From the NCBI RefSeq assembly GCF_014773275.1, contig NZ_JACWMW010000007.1, positions 54,437 through 118,436 of the forward strand: a stretch of 64,000 bases of DNA, given 5' to 3'. Both the position numbers and the translations under genes were made by a program. The notes beneath the pieces were generated by a model. That model had not been told where the DNA came from. It did no database searches and was given only the letters and a program-made list of their open reading frames with translations. Positions 25,450-33,578 of this stretch are shown here, piece after piece (positions within the stretch are counted from its first letter, which is position 1; every line of letters starts with the position of its first letter). The stretch is from Mucilaginibacter rigui. GTDB taxonomy: Bacteria > Bacteroidota > Bacteroidia > Sphingobacteriales > Sphingobacteriaceae.

Positions 25450-25876
25450 TTAGTCGAATTTTACAGTATCGGGGCCTGATAGTTTGGCTACATGGCAATT
25501 ACAGCCGCCTGATATTTTTACAATAACCTTTTTAACCTGGCCCGTTGCTTTGCTTTTGGCGGTTATTTCAACATCATCGCCTTCGGTAGAAAACTCAGTT
25601 TTTATCCCATCGTTAGCTACCAATACATAACCGGCAACATAATCAATAATTGGATCTGTAGGTATGCGTGTTACCGGTTTGTCCGTACGTAAGTTTTTTA
25701 GGGAGTACTCTTCTACAATGGTTGGTTTGCCCTGGTTATCGGTAAACGCAACTCTCAAAAAAACAGCCTGAGCTGTGCAAAATTGGTTGGCGTCACATCC
25801 TGATTTTTTTGCACTTTTTTTTGCAGGCCGATAAACTGGTGGCCAACATTAATACTAAAAGTAGCTTTTTATACAT
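25450..25876 (-). pseudogene. Small lipoprotein gene interrupted by a frameshift in a poly-A tract
   Basis: From ATG 25876 the frame gives a lipoprotein signal MYKKLLLVLMLATSLSAC, then stops at codon 28. A second frame, offset by one base, continues without break from KKSGCDANQFCTAQAVFLRV to FD at 25450. Removing one A from either run on the minus strand (8 A, complement of 25815-25822; 7 A, complement of 25804-25810) joins them into one product of about 141 aa. The mature part is Cys-rich (CNCH near the end). It could be a real frameshift, transcriptional slippage, phase variation or a sequencing error. The family is not recognised. Confidence 0.7.
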
Positions 25877-25982
25877 AATTGGTTGGTTTATATCTATTAC
25901 GCACTACAAATCTATTGCGTAACAGCCCATGTATAATAAACCTGTAACACGGTTTACGCCACGTGTTACAGGCTTATTAAAA

Positions 25983-26414
25983 TCACCTGGCCTGCTTTAA
26001 CTTTTGCACTTCCTGCTTTAGCATTTCAATCTGGGCTTGTTGCTCTTTGATGGCTCCAACCAGTAAAGGCACCAGCTTTTGCAGGTCTACTTCGGCTGTG
26101 GTAATGGTACGTGGGTTGTTTTTACCCGCGTTGTACCAATTGTTATGCGTAGTTATAATCGATGGCACCACTTGCTTTGCATCGCCGGCAATAAAACCGA
26201 ATTGCATACCTGCGGGCAGGTTTAACTGTTTATAATCGCCCCGGTTATATTCGTAACTAACGGGTTGCAGGCGGGTGATATAACTTAATGAATTGGTAAT
26301 GGGCGTAGTGTTTGTTTTGATCTGTGCATCGCTTACCTGCTGCGCTTTTGCAGTGAATGTAAATACAGATAATACAACAGATAATGACAATAAATATTGA
26401 ACACGAATTTTCAT
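25983..26414 (-). CDS. Secreted protein with tail-fibre/S74-like chaperone domain
   Basis: It is 143 residues with a signal peptide (about 1-24, FTAKAQ). The body reads like the C-terminal intramolecular chaperone (peptidase S74, endosialidase type): L-x-P-V-S-Y-E-Y, FGFIAGDAKQVVPSII, then VPLLVGAIKEQQAQIEMLKQ leading into a C-terminal coiled coil. In other proteins this domain caps long adhesins or tail fibres; here it is nearly alone. Its function here is unknown. Confidence 0.75.
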   Translation of the reverse strand: MKIRVQYLLSLSVVLSVFTFTAKAQQVSDAQIKTNTTPITNSLSYITRLQPVSYEYNRGDYKQLNLPAGMQFGFIAGDAKQVVPSIITTHNNWYNAGKNNPRTITTAEVDLQKLVPLLVGAIKEQQAQIEMLKQEVQKLKQAR

Positions 26415-26484
26415 GATAGTAAATTAAAATGATATAAATAGAATAGCCTGCAATATCTGCCGACCGTTAATATAAACCGAAGAA

Positions 26485-26811
26485 TCAGCCTATATAGTTT
26501 GGCGGAGGGGTAGGCACCGGCGGCACCCACGCTAAATGAGCGGTAGGCTGCTTATGGGGGTAAGTAACCTTTGTTAAACTGATATATAGATAGGGGATCT
26601 TTAAATCCAACTCACTCGCCCAAAGTTCTTTTAGCTTGTTTTCTTTGGTTTCGGTGCGTTCGGGGGTGGTTTCGTCATCGTTGGCAATCGGGCTATTGTT
26701 TTGTGCGATGTGATTTTTAGTAAGCAGCGAAACCACAGAGATGCCAGTACTTTCCAAAATAGAAAATATGCAGATAAATACCAGTAAATATTTTAAGCTG
26801 GAAAATTGCAT
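26485..26811 (-). CDS. Hypothetical protein with N-terminal membrane segment
   Basis: It is 108 residues. A hydrophobic segment (about 7-30, YLLVFICIFSILESTGISVV) is followed by an acidic, Lys/Glu-rich region and a proline-rich end (WVPPVPTPPPNYIG). No domain is recognised. It lies between the S74-like gene and a VOC gene on the same strand. Confidence 0.6.
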   Translation of the reverse strand: MQFSSLKYLLVFICIFSILESTGISVVSLLTKNHIAQNNSPIANDDETTPERTETKENKLKELWASELDLKIPYLYISLTKVTYPHKQPTAHLAWVPPVPTPPPNYIG

Positions 26812-26853
26812 AACACTAAATTACTATGCAAACATAGTAATTATTAAAAATGT

Positions 26854-27270
26854 TTACAAAACCTGGTTAAATTCCAACCGTTCGCCATCGGGCCCGGTAA
26901 TGTTAAAGTACTTGCAGCCGCTGGCCCAAAACTGCAGGAATACAGGTTCCGCCTCTATGATATTAAAGCCGGCTCGCTTTATGGTATCAAAAGCCTCATC
27001 AATATCAGGCACATCAAAAGCAACATGGTCTATATGGCCGTTCCTGCGGGTGCGGATCTCTGATAGACCAGGCTCGGGCAGTTGGTACAGTTCAATGACC
27101 ATGCTATCGCGCTTCATCATTATACAGGTGCCGCGTGCGCCCTCTTCGCCAAAACCGCCCTGCATTACATTGGCAAAGCCTAAACGACCGTAAAACGCCT
27201 CTGAAACGTCCATATTAGTCACCGGGATACCGATATGCTGGATGGCGGTGATGTTGATGATATTTTGCAT
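26854..27270 (-). CDS. VOC-superfamily (glyoxalase/bleomycin-resistance fold) protein
   Basis: It is 138 residues with two beta-alpha-beta-beta-beta modules. The start ITAIQHIGIPVTNMDVSEAFY contains the usual H-x-x-I/V strand with a potential metal-ligand His, IDHVAFDVPDIDEAF begins the second module, and GPDGERLEF gives a late Glu ligand. Members include glyoxalase I and dioxygenases; the substrate is not readable. Confidence 0.85.
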   Translation of the reverse strand: MQNIINITAIQHIGIPVTNMDVSEAFYGRLGFANVMQGGFGEEGARGTCIMMKRDSMVIELYQLPEPGLSEIRTRRNGHIDHVAFDVPDIDEAFDTIKRAGFNIIEAEPVFLQFWASGCKYFNITGPDGERLEFNQVL

Positions 27271-27305
27271 ACGTTGATCAAATTAACCGATTTTCGTTAA
27301 ACTTC

Positions 27306-27369
27306 GATTATCAGGTGTTCACGTTCACAGCCGTGAACGCTCATGAACATTTATGAACACCTGATAATC
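27306..27369. repeat. Nested palindrome with 16-bp perfect arms
   Basis: gattatcaggtgttca (27306-27321) is exactly inverted at 27354-27369. Inside lies a second hairpin cgttcac/gtgaacg (27322-27328, 27333-27339). The word tgaac recurs at 10-bp spacing near 27334, 27344 and 27354. It lies 36 bp upstream of the VOC gene start. Confidence 0.8.
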
Positions 27370-27460
27370 AATTATTTAATATTACTAACAAATCAGAGCT
27401 AGCAGGCAGCTTGCTTAGCTCTTGCTCACTTTAACCAGAGATAAAGGGCATTCCCGGACA

Positions 27461-27503
27461 TGCTGAGATTGCCACGTCGCTATCGCTCCTCGCAACGACA
27501 TGG
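27461..27503. repeat. Single arm of REP-like family R3
   Basis: gagattgccacgtcgctatc continues into gctcctcgcaacgacat. The same arm occurs in the palindromes at 57787-57872 and 63817-63904. No good opposing arm is seen, so this is a half element just behind the CocE-type gene. Confidence 0.65.
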
Positions 27504-27516
27504 TGGCAATAATACC

Positions 27517-29370
27517 TTACATCACCCTCACCTTCAAATAACTTGGATGTGCTTTTGAGCTGTACACTTTATGCGTTGCTTTCTTAAAGTCGGTATCTTT
27601 GGCTTTCATAATATCCTGGAACTGCTGGGTGTTCCTGTCAATCAACGGGAACCAGGTGCTTTGGATCTGCACCATAATACGGTGGCCTTTTTTAAAGGTG
27701 TGCAGCACATCCTGCAGCTCAAAATTTACCGGGGTTACCTTACCGGGCACAAAGGCCTCGGGTTTTTCAAAGCTATTGCGGAACTTGCCACGCATAGCCT
27801 CGCTGCGTACCATTTGCTCATAACCGGCCATGCTTACATCTTTACCCGTAAACTTATTGTTAGCGGCGGTATCCGGGTAAACATCTAATACTTTTACAAC
27901 CCAGTCGGCATCGGTGCCGGTGGTGCTTACCTTCAGGTTTGCCCAAATGTTCCCGGCAATGGTAACGTCCTTATCCAGTACTTCAGTTTTGTAGGTTAGC
28001 ACGTCCGGGCGTTTTTCGGCAAAGCGCTGGTCGGCGGTCATGTATTCGCGTTTCATGTCAAAGTCAATACCATCAATAAACGGCACCGGGTTCATCGGGT
28101 CTGATACAAACTCTTTAAAATCATCGGTAGCAGCAGTAGGCGCCGCGAAGGATAATTTACCGCCCGGCAGCAGGTACAGGTTTTTCTCCTGGGCTTCGGC
28201 AGGTGGCCATGCCTTGTAGGTTTTCCATGAATTTACGCCCGTTTCAAAAGTGTTTACCTTCGGCAGATCAAGCGGGGTACCTTTCAGGTAATGACTAAAA
28301 AATGCAAACTCTATCTTCTCCCTGTAAAACGGACCTGTTGGTTCGCCAAAGCTAACGTCGCCCAAGTGGTCGCCGTTACCGCGTGCCCAGCCGCCATGTA
28401 CCCATGGGCCCATAGCAAAATAAACAGGTGTGGTTGGGTTCTTTTTCACCAACACTTTATAGGTGTTGATGGCGCCGTATAAATCCTCGGCATCGTACCA
28501 GCCGCCGGTAACCAGTACCGCGGTTTTAATATCGTGCAGGTGGGTTAACACGTTGCGGTCTTTCCAGTGCTGATCATAATTTGGGTGATCCATCATTTCG
28601 TTCCACAGGCGGATGGTATCTTTGTAATATTTTACGTTGGAGTTGCGCATGCTGCCCATATCCAAAAAGAACTTATAGCCATCCTCGGTACCGGGGTTAA
28701 AGCCTTTAGCCCTGCGTTGGGTTGGTTTATCATCCTGCCTGTTGGTAAAGCCCGGATAAAAGCCAAAGTTAGCTACCAGCATAAATGCGCCGTTATGAAA
28801 GGCGTCGTCGCGGTACAGATCTGCAATCGGGGCCTGCGGCGATGCGGCAACCAGCGCCGGGTGGCGGCTTAACAGTGCTGTTGTAGTATAAAAGCCCGGA
28901 TAAGATATACCCCATACCCCTACCTTGCCATTGTTATTCGGCAGGTTTTTAAGCAGCCAGTCTATAGTATCGTAAGTATCGGTACCTTCATCAACATCTT
29001 TATTGGTTTTATGCACCTCCAACTCGGGGGTCATTTCTTCGTAGATGCCCTCGCTCATCCAGCGGCCGCGTACATCCTGGTAAACAAATATGTACCCATC
29101 ATGTAAAAATTGCGGCGAGGGGCCAAGGCTGCCTTTATATTTATCTGCCCCGTATGGGCCCACACTGTAGCAGGTACGGTCCATCATGATGGGGTATTTT
29201 TTAGTTTGGTCTTTAGGTACGTATACCGATGTGAACAGCTTTTTGCCGTCGCGCATGGGTATCTCGTATTCATATTTGGTATAGTTTTCTTTGACGTATG
29301 CAGCATCGCTTTGGGCGAAAGAGCTGAAAGCGAAAAGCAGAAAGGCTAAAGCTAAGAAAGTTCTTTTCAT
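27517..29370 (-). CDS. CocE/NonD-family secreted hydrolase (X-Pro dipeptidyl-peptidase S15 type)
   Basis: It is 617 residues with a signal peptide (FSSFAQ, about 1-20). The alpha/beta-hydrolase part carries the nucleophile S156 in WGISYPGFY (G-x-S-x-P-G), preceded by DVRGRWMSEG typical of CocE/S15 enzymes. The C-terminal third is the jelly-roll X-Pro domain (LDVYPDTAANN, GHRIMVQIQSTWFPLIDRN). The family cleaves Xaa-Pro peptides, acyl esters or beta-lactam esters; the substrate is uncertain. It appears to be monocistronic. Confidence 0.9.
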   Translation of the reverse strand: MKRTFLALAFLLFAFSSFAQSDAAYVKENYTKYEYEIPMRDGKKLFTSVYVPKDQTKKYPIMMDRTCYSVGPYGADKYKGSLGPSPQFLHDGYIFVYQDVRGRWMSEGIYEEMTPELEVHKTNKDVDEGTDTYDTIDWLLKNLPNNNGKVGVWGISYPGFYTTTALLSRHPALVAASPQAPIADLYRDDAFHNGAFMLVANFGFYPGFTNRQDDKPTQRRAKGFNPGTEDGYKFFLDMGSMRNSNVKYYKDTIRLWNEMMDHPNYDQHWKDRNVLTHLHDIKTAVLVTGGWYDAEDLYGAINTYKVLVKKNPTTPVYFAMGPWVHGGWARGNGDHLGDVSFGEPTGPFYREKIEFAFFSHYLKGTPLDLPKVNTFETGVNSWKTYKAWPPAEAQEKNLYLLPGGKLSFAAPTAATDDFKEFVSDPMNPVPFIDGIDFDMKREYMTADQRFAEKRPDVLTYKTEVLDKDVTIAGNIWANLKVSTTGTDADWVVKVLDVYPDTAANNKFTGKDVSMAGYEQMVRSEAMRGKFRNSFEKPEAFVPGKVTPVNFELQDVLHTFKKGHRIMVQIQSTWFPLIDRNTQQFQDIMKAKDTDFKKATHKVYSSKAHPSYLKVRVM

Positions 29371-29404
29371 TTGTTTTTTGATTGATGCTTTAAAAGTAAT
29401 GAAT

Positions 29405-29437
29405 AAAACAAAAAAGGCGCTGACAAATCAGCGCCTT
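29405..29437 (-). terminator. Intrinsic terminator (duplicated type)
   Basis: On the minus strand aaggcgctga and tcagcgcctt (29437-29428 and 29423-29414) form a 10-bp stem with a 4-base loop, followed by T-rich sequence. It closes the gene ending at 29452. A near-identical copy occurs at 30187-30215. Confidence 0.85.
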
Positions 29438-29451
29438 CCACAAAATCGTTA

Positions 29452-30159
29452 CTAAAGTTGTGCCTGTTGTTTCTTGGTGTTATAAAGCTCAAGGCTGCTT
29501 TTCCCGTTAATAAGCCATTCAGCAACCTTAACCTTCATACTGTATCCGTCCCCAAGGTCTGTTGACATACTAAACGGGATAGAACAGCCTTTGTAAAATC
29601 TATAATCGTTTAAAAAAGTTTTAATACCGCCCTTTTCAACCATACTTAGCAAACCACTGTTCTGTTCATAATAATTGGTGTTTACAGATCCGTTTTGGGA
29701 GGTAAGAATAATCTTGTAACAGGGTACGCCGTTAATGTTTTCGAGCCCTGATACCTGCCGTTTATATTGCAATTTTATATAATTCATATCAGGAAGGATA
29801 TATGATTGTAGTTGGTAATGATCAAGCGCGATGGTATCTGTTATTTTAGTCCGCTTGCCATTTTGTATGGCGATGGCAACACCTGAATCATATATCTCCA
29901 TTATAGAAAGCCCGCCACCTTCCATGCTTTGATAAAACTTCCCCGGGCCGGCTTTAATCACCAGCATATTCAATTTTTTATCACCGATAGTTGCCTCTGC
30001 ATGGAATTCTGATGTTTTTACCGCTGTCCATAGTTTCTCCCCTCCTATCACTTTTACATAGCGGGCTATAATGGCATCCGCAGATGGTAACTTTTGCGCT
30101 ACTGCCGAAAAACTGATAAAACAAATAATAAAGCTTAACAAATAGTCCCGTTTTTTCAT
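29452..30159 (-). CDS. Secreted LolA-like (outer-membrane-lipoprotein-sorting fold) protein
   Basis: The start is set at ATG 30159 (235 aa, MKKRDYLLSFIICFISF), which opens a signal peptide ending AVAQ. The longer frame would begin inside the preceding terminator. LPSADAIIARYVKVIGGEKLW and the following beta-rich body with GVPCYKIILTS resemble LolA/LolB-fold secreted proteins common in Bacteroidota. The function is unknown. It is flanked on both sides by the same terminator hairpin. Confidence 0.7.
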   Translation of the reverse strand: MKKRDYLLSFIICFISFSAVAQKLPSADAIIARYVKVIGGEKLWTAVKTSEFHAEATIGDKKLNMLVIKAGPGKFYQSMEGGGLSIMEIYDSGVAIAIQNGKRTKITDTIALDHYQLQSYILPDMNYIKLQYKRQVSGLENINGVPCYKIILTSQNGSVNTNYYEQNSGLLSMVEKGGIKTFLNDYRFYKGCSIPFSMSTDLGDGYSMKVKVAEWLINGKSSLELYNTKKQQAQL

Positions 30160-30186
30160 GGCATTAAAATAGGAAAATAACCTAAA

Positions 30187-30215
30187 CAAAAAAGGCGCTG
30201 ATAATTCAGCGCCTT
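30187..30215 (-). terminator. Intrinsic terminator (duplicated type, second copy)
   Basis: The stem tcagcgcctt/aaggcgctga (30206-30215 and 30192-30201), plus the flank cacaaaatcgttac, is the same as at 29414-29455. It ends the DUF2314-like gene. Confidence 0.85.
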
Positions 30216-30235
30216 ACACAAAATCGTTACGGAAA

Positions 30236-30718
30236 TTATTTACTCCCTTTTTGCTGGCTGCGTAAATATTTATCAGAAAAGTTCCCCAGATCGGTGTTAC
30301 GCTTGTAATCATAAATGGCCCAGTCTTCCACATCTTTTTGGTTGATGAGCACAGGGGCGCCTATCTTAAGGTTTTTTAATACAATTGCCGAATCTGCAAA
30401 TATCCCGGTAAACTTTCCATCGGCGTATTTATAAACCACGCTCCACATATGCTCGTGGTCTGCACCCTCCGCAAAATCCGATTTTACCAAAAACCTGTAG
30501 TTACTATCAAGTGCGTGTGGTTTAAGGCTATCCAGAAATATATGGAGCCTGGCCTGGGCCGTATCCTTAAATGCAGCAATTTTCTCGTCATCAGTTTTTA
30601 GATTAACCACTGAGGCTGTTTCTTTCTTATCCTGCTCTTTTTTATTTTTTTGCGTTTGGTTGCATGCCGCTAAAACCAATATGGATAGCGCACCCGCTTT
30701 TAATATATTTTTCATCAT
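30236..30718 (-). CDS. DUF2314-like lipoprotein
   Basis: The start is taken at the ATG pair near 30718/30715 (about 160 aa), giving the lipoprotein signal ILKAGALSILVLAAC with a clear lipobox. The mature part carries FLVKSDFAEGADHEHMWSVV and IGAPVLINQKDVEDWAIYD, the pattern of DUF2314 (YegJ-like) proteins, whose function is unknown. It has its own terminator and lies between the LolA-like gene and pgk. Confidence 0.75.
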   Translation of the reverse strand: MMKNILKAGALSILVLAACNQTQKNKKEQDKKETASVVNLKTDDEKIAAFKDTAQARLHIFLDSLKPHALDSNYRFLVKSDFAEGADHEHMWSVVYKYADGKFTGIFADSAIVLKNLKIGAPVLINQKDVEDWAIYDYKRNTDLGNFSDKYLRSQQKGSK

Positions 30719-30751
30719 GGCAGTAATGGTGTTGATACAGTATAATTTATA

Positions 30752-30785
30752 AACAAAAAAGGCAATCATTGTTTATGATTGCCTT
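30752..30785 (-). terminator. Intrinsic terminator after pgk
   Basis: On the minus strand aaggcaatcat and atgattgcctt (inverse at 30759-30769 and 30775-30785) form an 11-bp stem with a short loop, followed by a run of six T. It lies about 20 bp behind the pgk stop. Confidence 0.85.
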
Positions 30786-30804
30786 CCTTAATATGCTTAT
30801 TATT

Positions 30805-31998
30805 TTAATCTTCGTTAATAGCCTTAACGCCCGGCAGTTCTTTACCTTCCATATATTCCAGTAATGCACCACCACCTGTTGATACGTAGCTAACATCTTT
30901 GGTCATATCAAACTTGGCTACAGCTGCGGCAGAGTCGCCACCGCCAATTAATGAGAAAGCACCGTTGTCGGTAGCTTTAGCTACGGCTTCGGCAATGGCT
31001 TTGGTACCTACCAAAAACTTTTCCATTTCAAAAACACCCATAGGGCCATTCCAAAGGATTGTTTTTGATTCTTCAACAATCTTGCTGAATAGCTTAACGG
31101 TTTCAGGGCCAATATCCAATCCCATCCAGTTATCCGGAATTTGGCCTGTTTTAGCAACATCGGTATTGGCATCATTACCAAATTTATCGGCAATCACATT
31201 ATCTACAGGCAATAACAGGTTCACACCTTTTTCTTTTGCCTTTTTAACCAGGCTGCGTGCCAGGTCGAGTTTATCAGCTTCAACTAATGATGTGCCAATG
31301 CTGCCACCATCTGCCTTAGCAAAAGTGTAAGCCATACCACCGCCGATGATCAGGTTATCTACCTTATCCAGTAGTTTTTCTATCAGTTCTATCTTGTCAG
31401 ACACCTTTGAACCACCCATTATAGCAGTAAATGGTTTCGGGGCATCGTTCAATATTTTTTCAGCATTGTTTAATTCGGCAGCCATCAGGTAACCAAATAC
31501 TTTTGCATCAGGGAAAAATTGCGCTATAACTGCTGTTGAAGCGTGTGCGCGGTGAGCGGTACCAAAGGCATCATTCACATACACATCACCTAATTTTGAA
31601 AGTTTTTCGGCAAAAGCTTTATCACCTTTTTCTTCTTCTTTATAAAAACGCAGGTTCTCTAATAATAACACTTCGCCTTTTTCAAGCTCTTTTGATTTTT
31701 GGATAGCATCCTCACCAATACAGTCGTCAGCAAACTGTACTTGCTGGCCTAACAGGTCGGCTAGGTGAGGCACCACATGCTTTAAACTATATTTTTCTGT
31801 AGGGCCATCTTTGGGCCGGCCCAGGTGCGACATTAAAATAACGGCACCGCCATCTTTCAATATCTTTTTAATGGTGGGCAGGGCCGCAGTCATACGGTTA
31901 TCATCGGTAATGTTATAATCCTCGTCCAGGGGAACATTAAAATCCACACGCACAAGGGCACGTTTACCGTTAAAACTGATCTGATCTATTGTCTTCAT
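30805..31998 (-). CDS. pgk: Phosphoglycerate kinase
   Basis: Pgk makes ATP from 1,3-bisphosphoglycerate in glycolysis. The 397-residue protein shows the N-terminal RVDFNVPLD signature (about 17-25), SHLGRPK with substrate-binding residues, IMGGSKVSDKIELIEKLL for the hinge, and WNGPMGVFE plus GGGDSAAAV for the nucleotide site. It has its own terminator. The gap gene, its metabolic neighbour, lies 530 bp upstream on the same strand, with a GNAT gene between. Confidence 0.97.
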   Translation of the reverse strand: MKTIDQISFNGKRALVRVDFNVPLDEDYNITDDNRMTAALPTIKKILKDGGAVILMSHLGRPKDGPTEKYSLKHVVPHLADLLGQQVQFADDCIGEDAIQKSKELEKGEVLLLENLRFYKEEEKGDKAFAEKLSKLGDVYVNDAFGTAHRAHASTAVIAQFFPDAKVFGYLMAAELNNAEKILNDAPKPFTAIMGGSKVSDKIELIEKLLDKVDNLIIGGGMAYTFAKADGGSIGTSLVEADKLDLARSLVKKAKEKGVNLLLPVDNVIADKFGNDANTDVAKTGQIPDNWMGLDIGPETVKLFSKIVEESKTILWNGPMGVFEMEKFLVGTKAIAEAVAKATDNGAFSLIGGGDSAAAVAKFDMTKDVSYVSTGGGALLEYMEGKELPGVKAINED

Positions 31999-32095
31999 AT
32001 TGATGTATATAATTTCATGAACGATGGCAAGTTGTCAAAATTTATCCTAATAGCCAACCCAAAAGTTAAAAAGATGTTGGATATTCATCAAAATT

Positions 32096-32530
32096 TCATT
32101 TTATTTTAACATACATTACATAATGCGGCCCAATACCGGGCACTTCAAATTCGGGCGAAATAATCTCGAAACCAACACCTAAATAAAATGCAGCAGCCTG
32201 TTTGCGGGCATTGCACCACAGGTAGTTTACCTTTTGCCCGCGCAGGTAGGTTATGGCAAAGTTAACCAGCATATTGCCGTAGCCTTTGCCCCTGTATTTC
32301 TGCAGCGTAGCCATACCCCTTAGCTGGTAGGCCCTGCCTTCAAAACCTGTGTAACTTTTTGGATGGAAAGATGCTATGCACGCTAATTCGTCATCTTTAT
32401 AATACCCTAAGTGGAACGAACCTTCGGCATCATCATTCTCAAAACGGCATTCATCAAGGGTTAACTTACCGTCGCGCAATACTTCGTTGCGGATAGGCAG
32501 CACATCATCGGCAGTAATAAATTTTATCAT
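32096..32530 (-). CDS. GNAT-family N-acetyltransferase
   Basis: It is 144 residues of a single GNAT domain. The acetyl-CoA loop is visible as MATLQKYRGKGYGNMLVNF (R/Q-x-x-G-x-G/A), and the later strand LWCNARKQAAAFYLGVGFE is typical. The acceptor substrate is unknown. Its start overlaps the gap stop by 4 bp, so it is translated with the glycolytic gene. Confidence 0.88.
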   Translation of the reverse strand: MIKFITADDVLPIRNEVLRDGKLTLDECRFENDDAEGSFHLGYYKDDELACIASFHPKSYTGFEGRAYQLRGMATLQKYRGKGYGNMLVNFAITYLRGQKVNYLWCNARKQAAAFYLGVGFEIISPEFEVPGIGPHYVMYVKIK

Positions 32531-33525
32531 AATGGTAGCTGGCTTATTTCTTCAACCAAATCGGCCAGGCGGCTGCTATATCCCATCTCGTTATCATACC
32601 AGCCCACAACTTTTACCAACCCGCCTACTATTGAGGTTAGCTGCGCATCAAAGATGCAGCTGTGCGGGTTATCCAGTATGTCTGTAGATACTATCGGGTC
32701 TTCGGTATATTCCAGTACGTTTTTCATGGGGCCATCCGCAGCGGCTTTAAAGGCGGCGTTTATTTCGGCCACGGTTGGCATTTTTTCAAGGCTGCAGGTA
32801 AAATCGGTAAGCGAGCCGTTAAGCACCGGTACCCGGATACCAGCCCCCCCTAAACGCCCTTCTAAATGCGGGAATATATTGGTAATGGCTTTTGCCGCCC
32901 CAGTTGTTGTTGGGATGATTGATGCTGATGCAGCCCTTGCCCTACGCAAGTCTTTGTGTGGCGCATCGTGCAGGTTTTGGTCGCCCGTCATGGAATGTAC
33001 AGTGGTAATGTAGCCATCTTTAATATGCCAGTTATCATCCAGTATCTTTACCATAGCAGCTACGTTGTTAGTGGTACATGATGCATTAGACAAGACGGGC
33101 GAACGTAGATCTACCTCGCCATCGTTAACAGCTAATACTACCGTTGGGACACTTTTATCGCTTGATGGTGCCGAAATAATAACTTGTTTAGCACCTGCTG
33201 TAATATGCTTTAAAGCCCCTGCTTCGGTAATAAATTTCCCGGTTGCTTCTACCACCAGGTCAATATCCAGCTGTTTCCAGGGTAAATGTGATGGATCGGT
33301 TTGCTGCAAAACGATGATCTGTTTGCCGTTTACATACAGGTTATTCTCATCATTGGTTACTGTTCCTTTAAAGCCACGATGTACAGAGTCATACTTAAAG
33401 AGATGGGCAAGCGTGGCAGTATCGGCCTGGTCATTAATAGCCACTACATCAATACCGGGTTTTGCAAGAATAGTTCTCAGAAATATACGGCCTATACGGC
33501 CAAAACCGTTTATAGCGATCCTCAT
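32527..33525 (-). CDS. gap: Glyceraldehyde-3-phosphate dehydrogenase, type I
   Basis: GAPDH converts glyceraldehyde 3-phosphate to 1,3-bisphosphoglycerate with NAD. The start is taken as ATG 33525 (MRIAINGFGRIGR), two codons after a GTG, giving 332 residues. The catalytic Cys lies in SNASCTTNN (residue 150 from this start) and the His in TTVHSMTGDQ. The usual second Cys of SCTTNC is replaced by Asn. VNDGEVDL and the Asn after Ser-Cys-Thr-Thr-Asn suggest a divergent GAPDH, so a second gap elsewhere in the genome is possible. Confidence 0.93.
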   Translation of the reverse strand: MRIAINGFGRIGRIFLRTILAKPGIDVVAINDQADTATLAHLFKYDSVHRGFKGTVTNDENNLYVNGKQIIVLQQTDPSHLPWKQLDIDLVVEATGKFITEAGALKHITAGAKQVIISAPSSDKSVPTVVLAVNDGEVDLRSPVLSNASCTTNNVAAMVKILDDNWHIKDGYITTVHSMTGDQNLHDAPHKDLRRARAASASIIPTTTGAAKAITNIFPHLEGRLGGAGIRVPVLNGSLTDFTCSLEKMPTVAEINAAFKAAADGPMKNVLEYTEDPIVSTDILDNPHSCIFDAQLTSIVGGLVKVVGWYDNEMGYSSRLADLVEEISQLPL

Positions 33526-33578
33526 TTGCACATTAAATTAAGGTGCAAAACTAATAAAATTATACAGGTGGATAGCGG

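Noticed and set aside
25450..25758. Complete 102-residue protein from a TTG start
   Set aside because: The frame continues upstream with sensible Cys-rich sequence and meets a lipoprotein signal in the next frame, so the TTG is probably internal.
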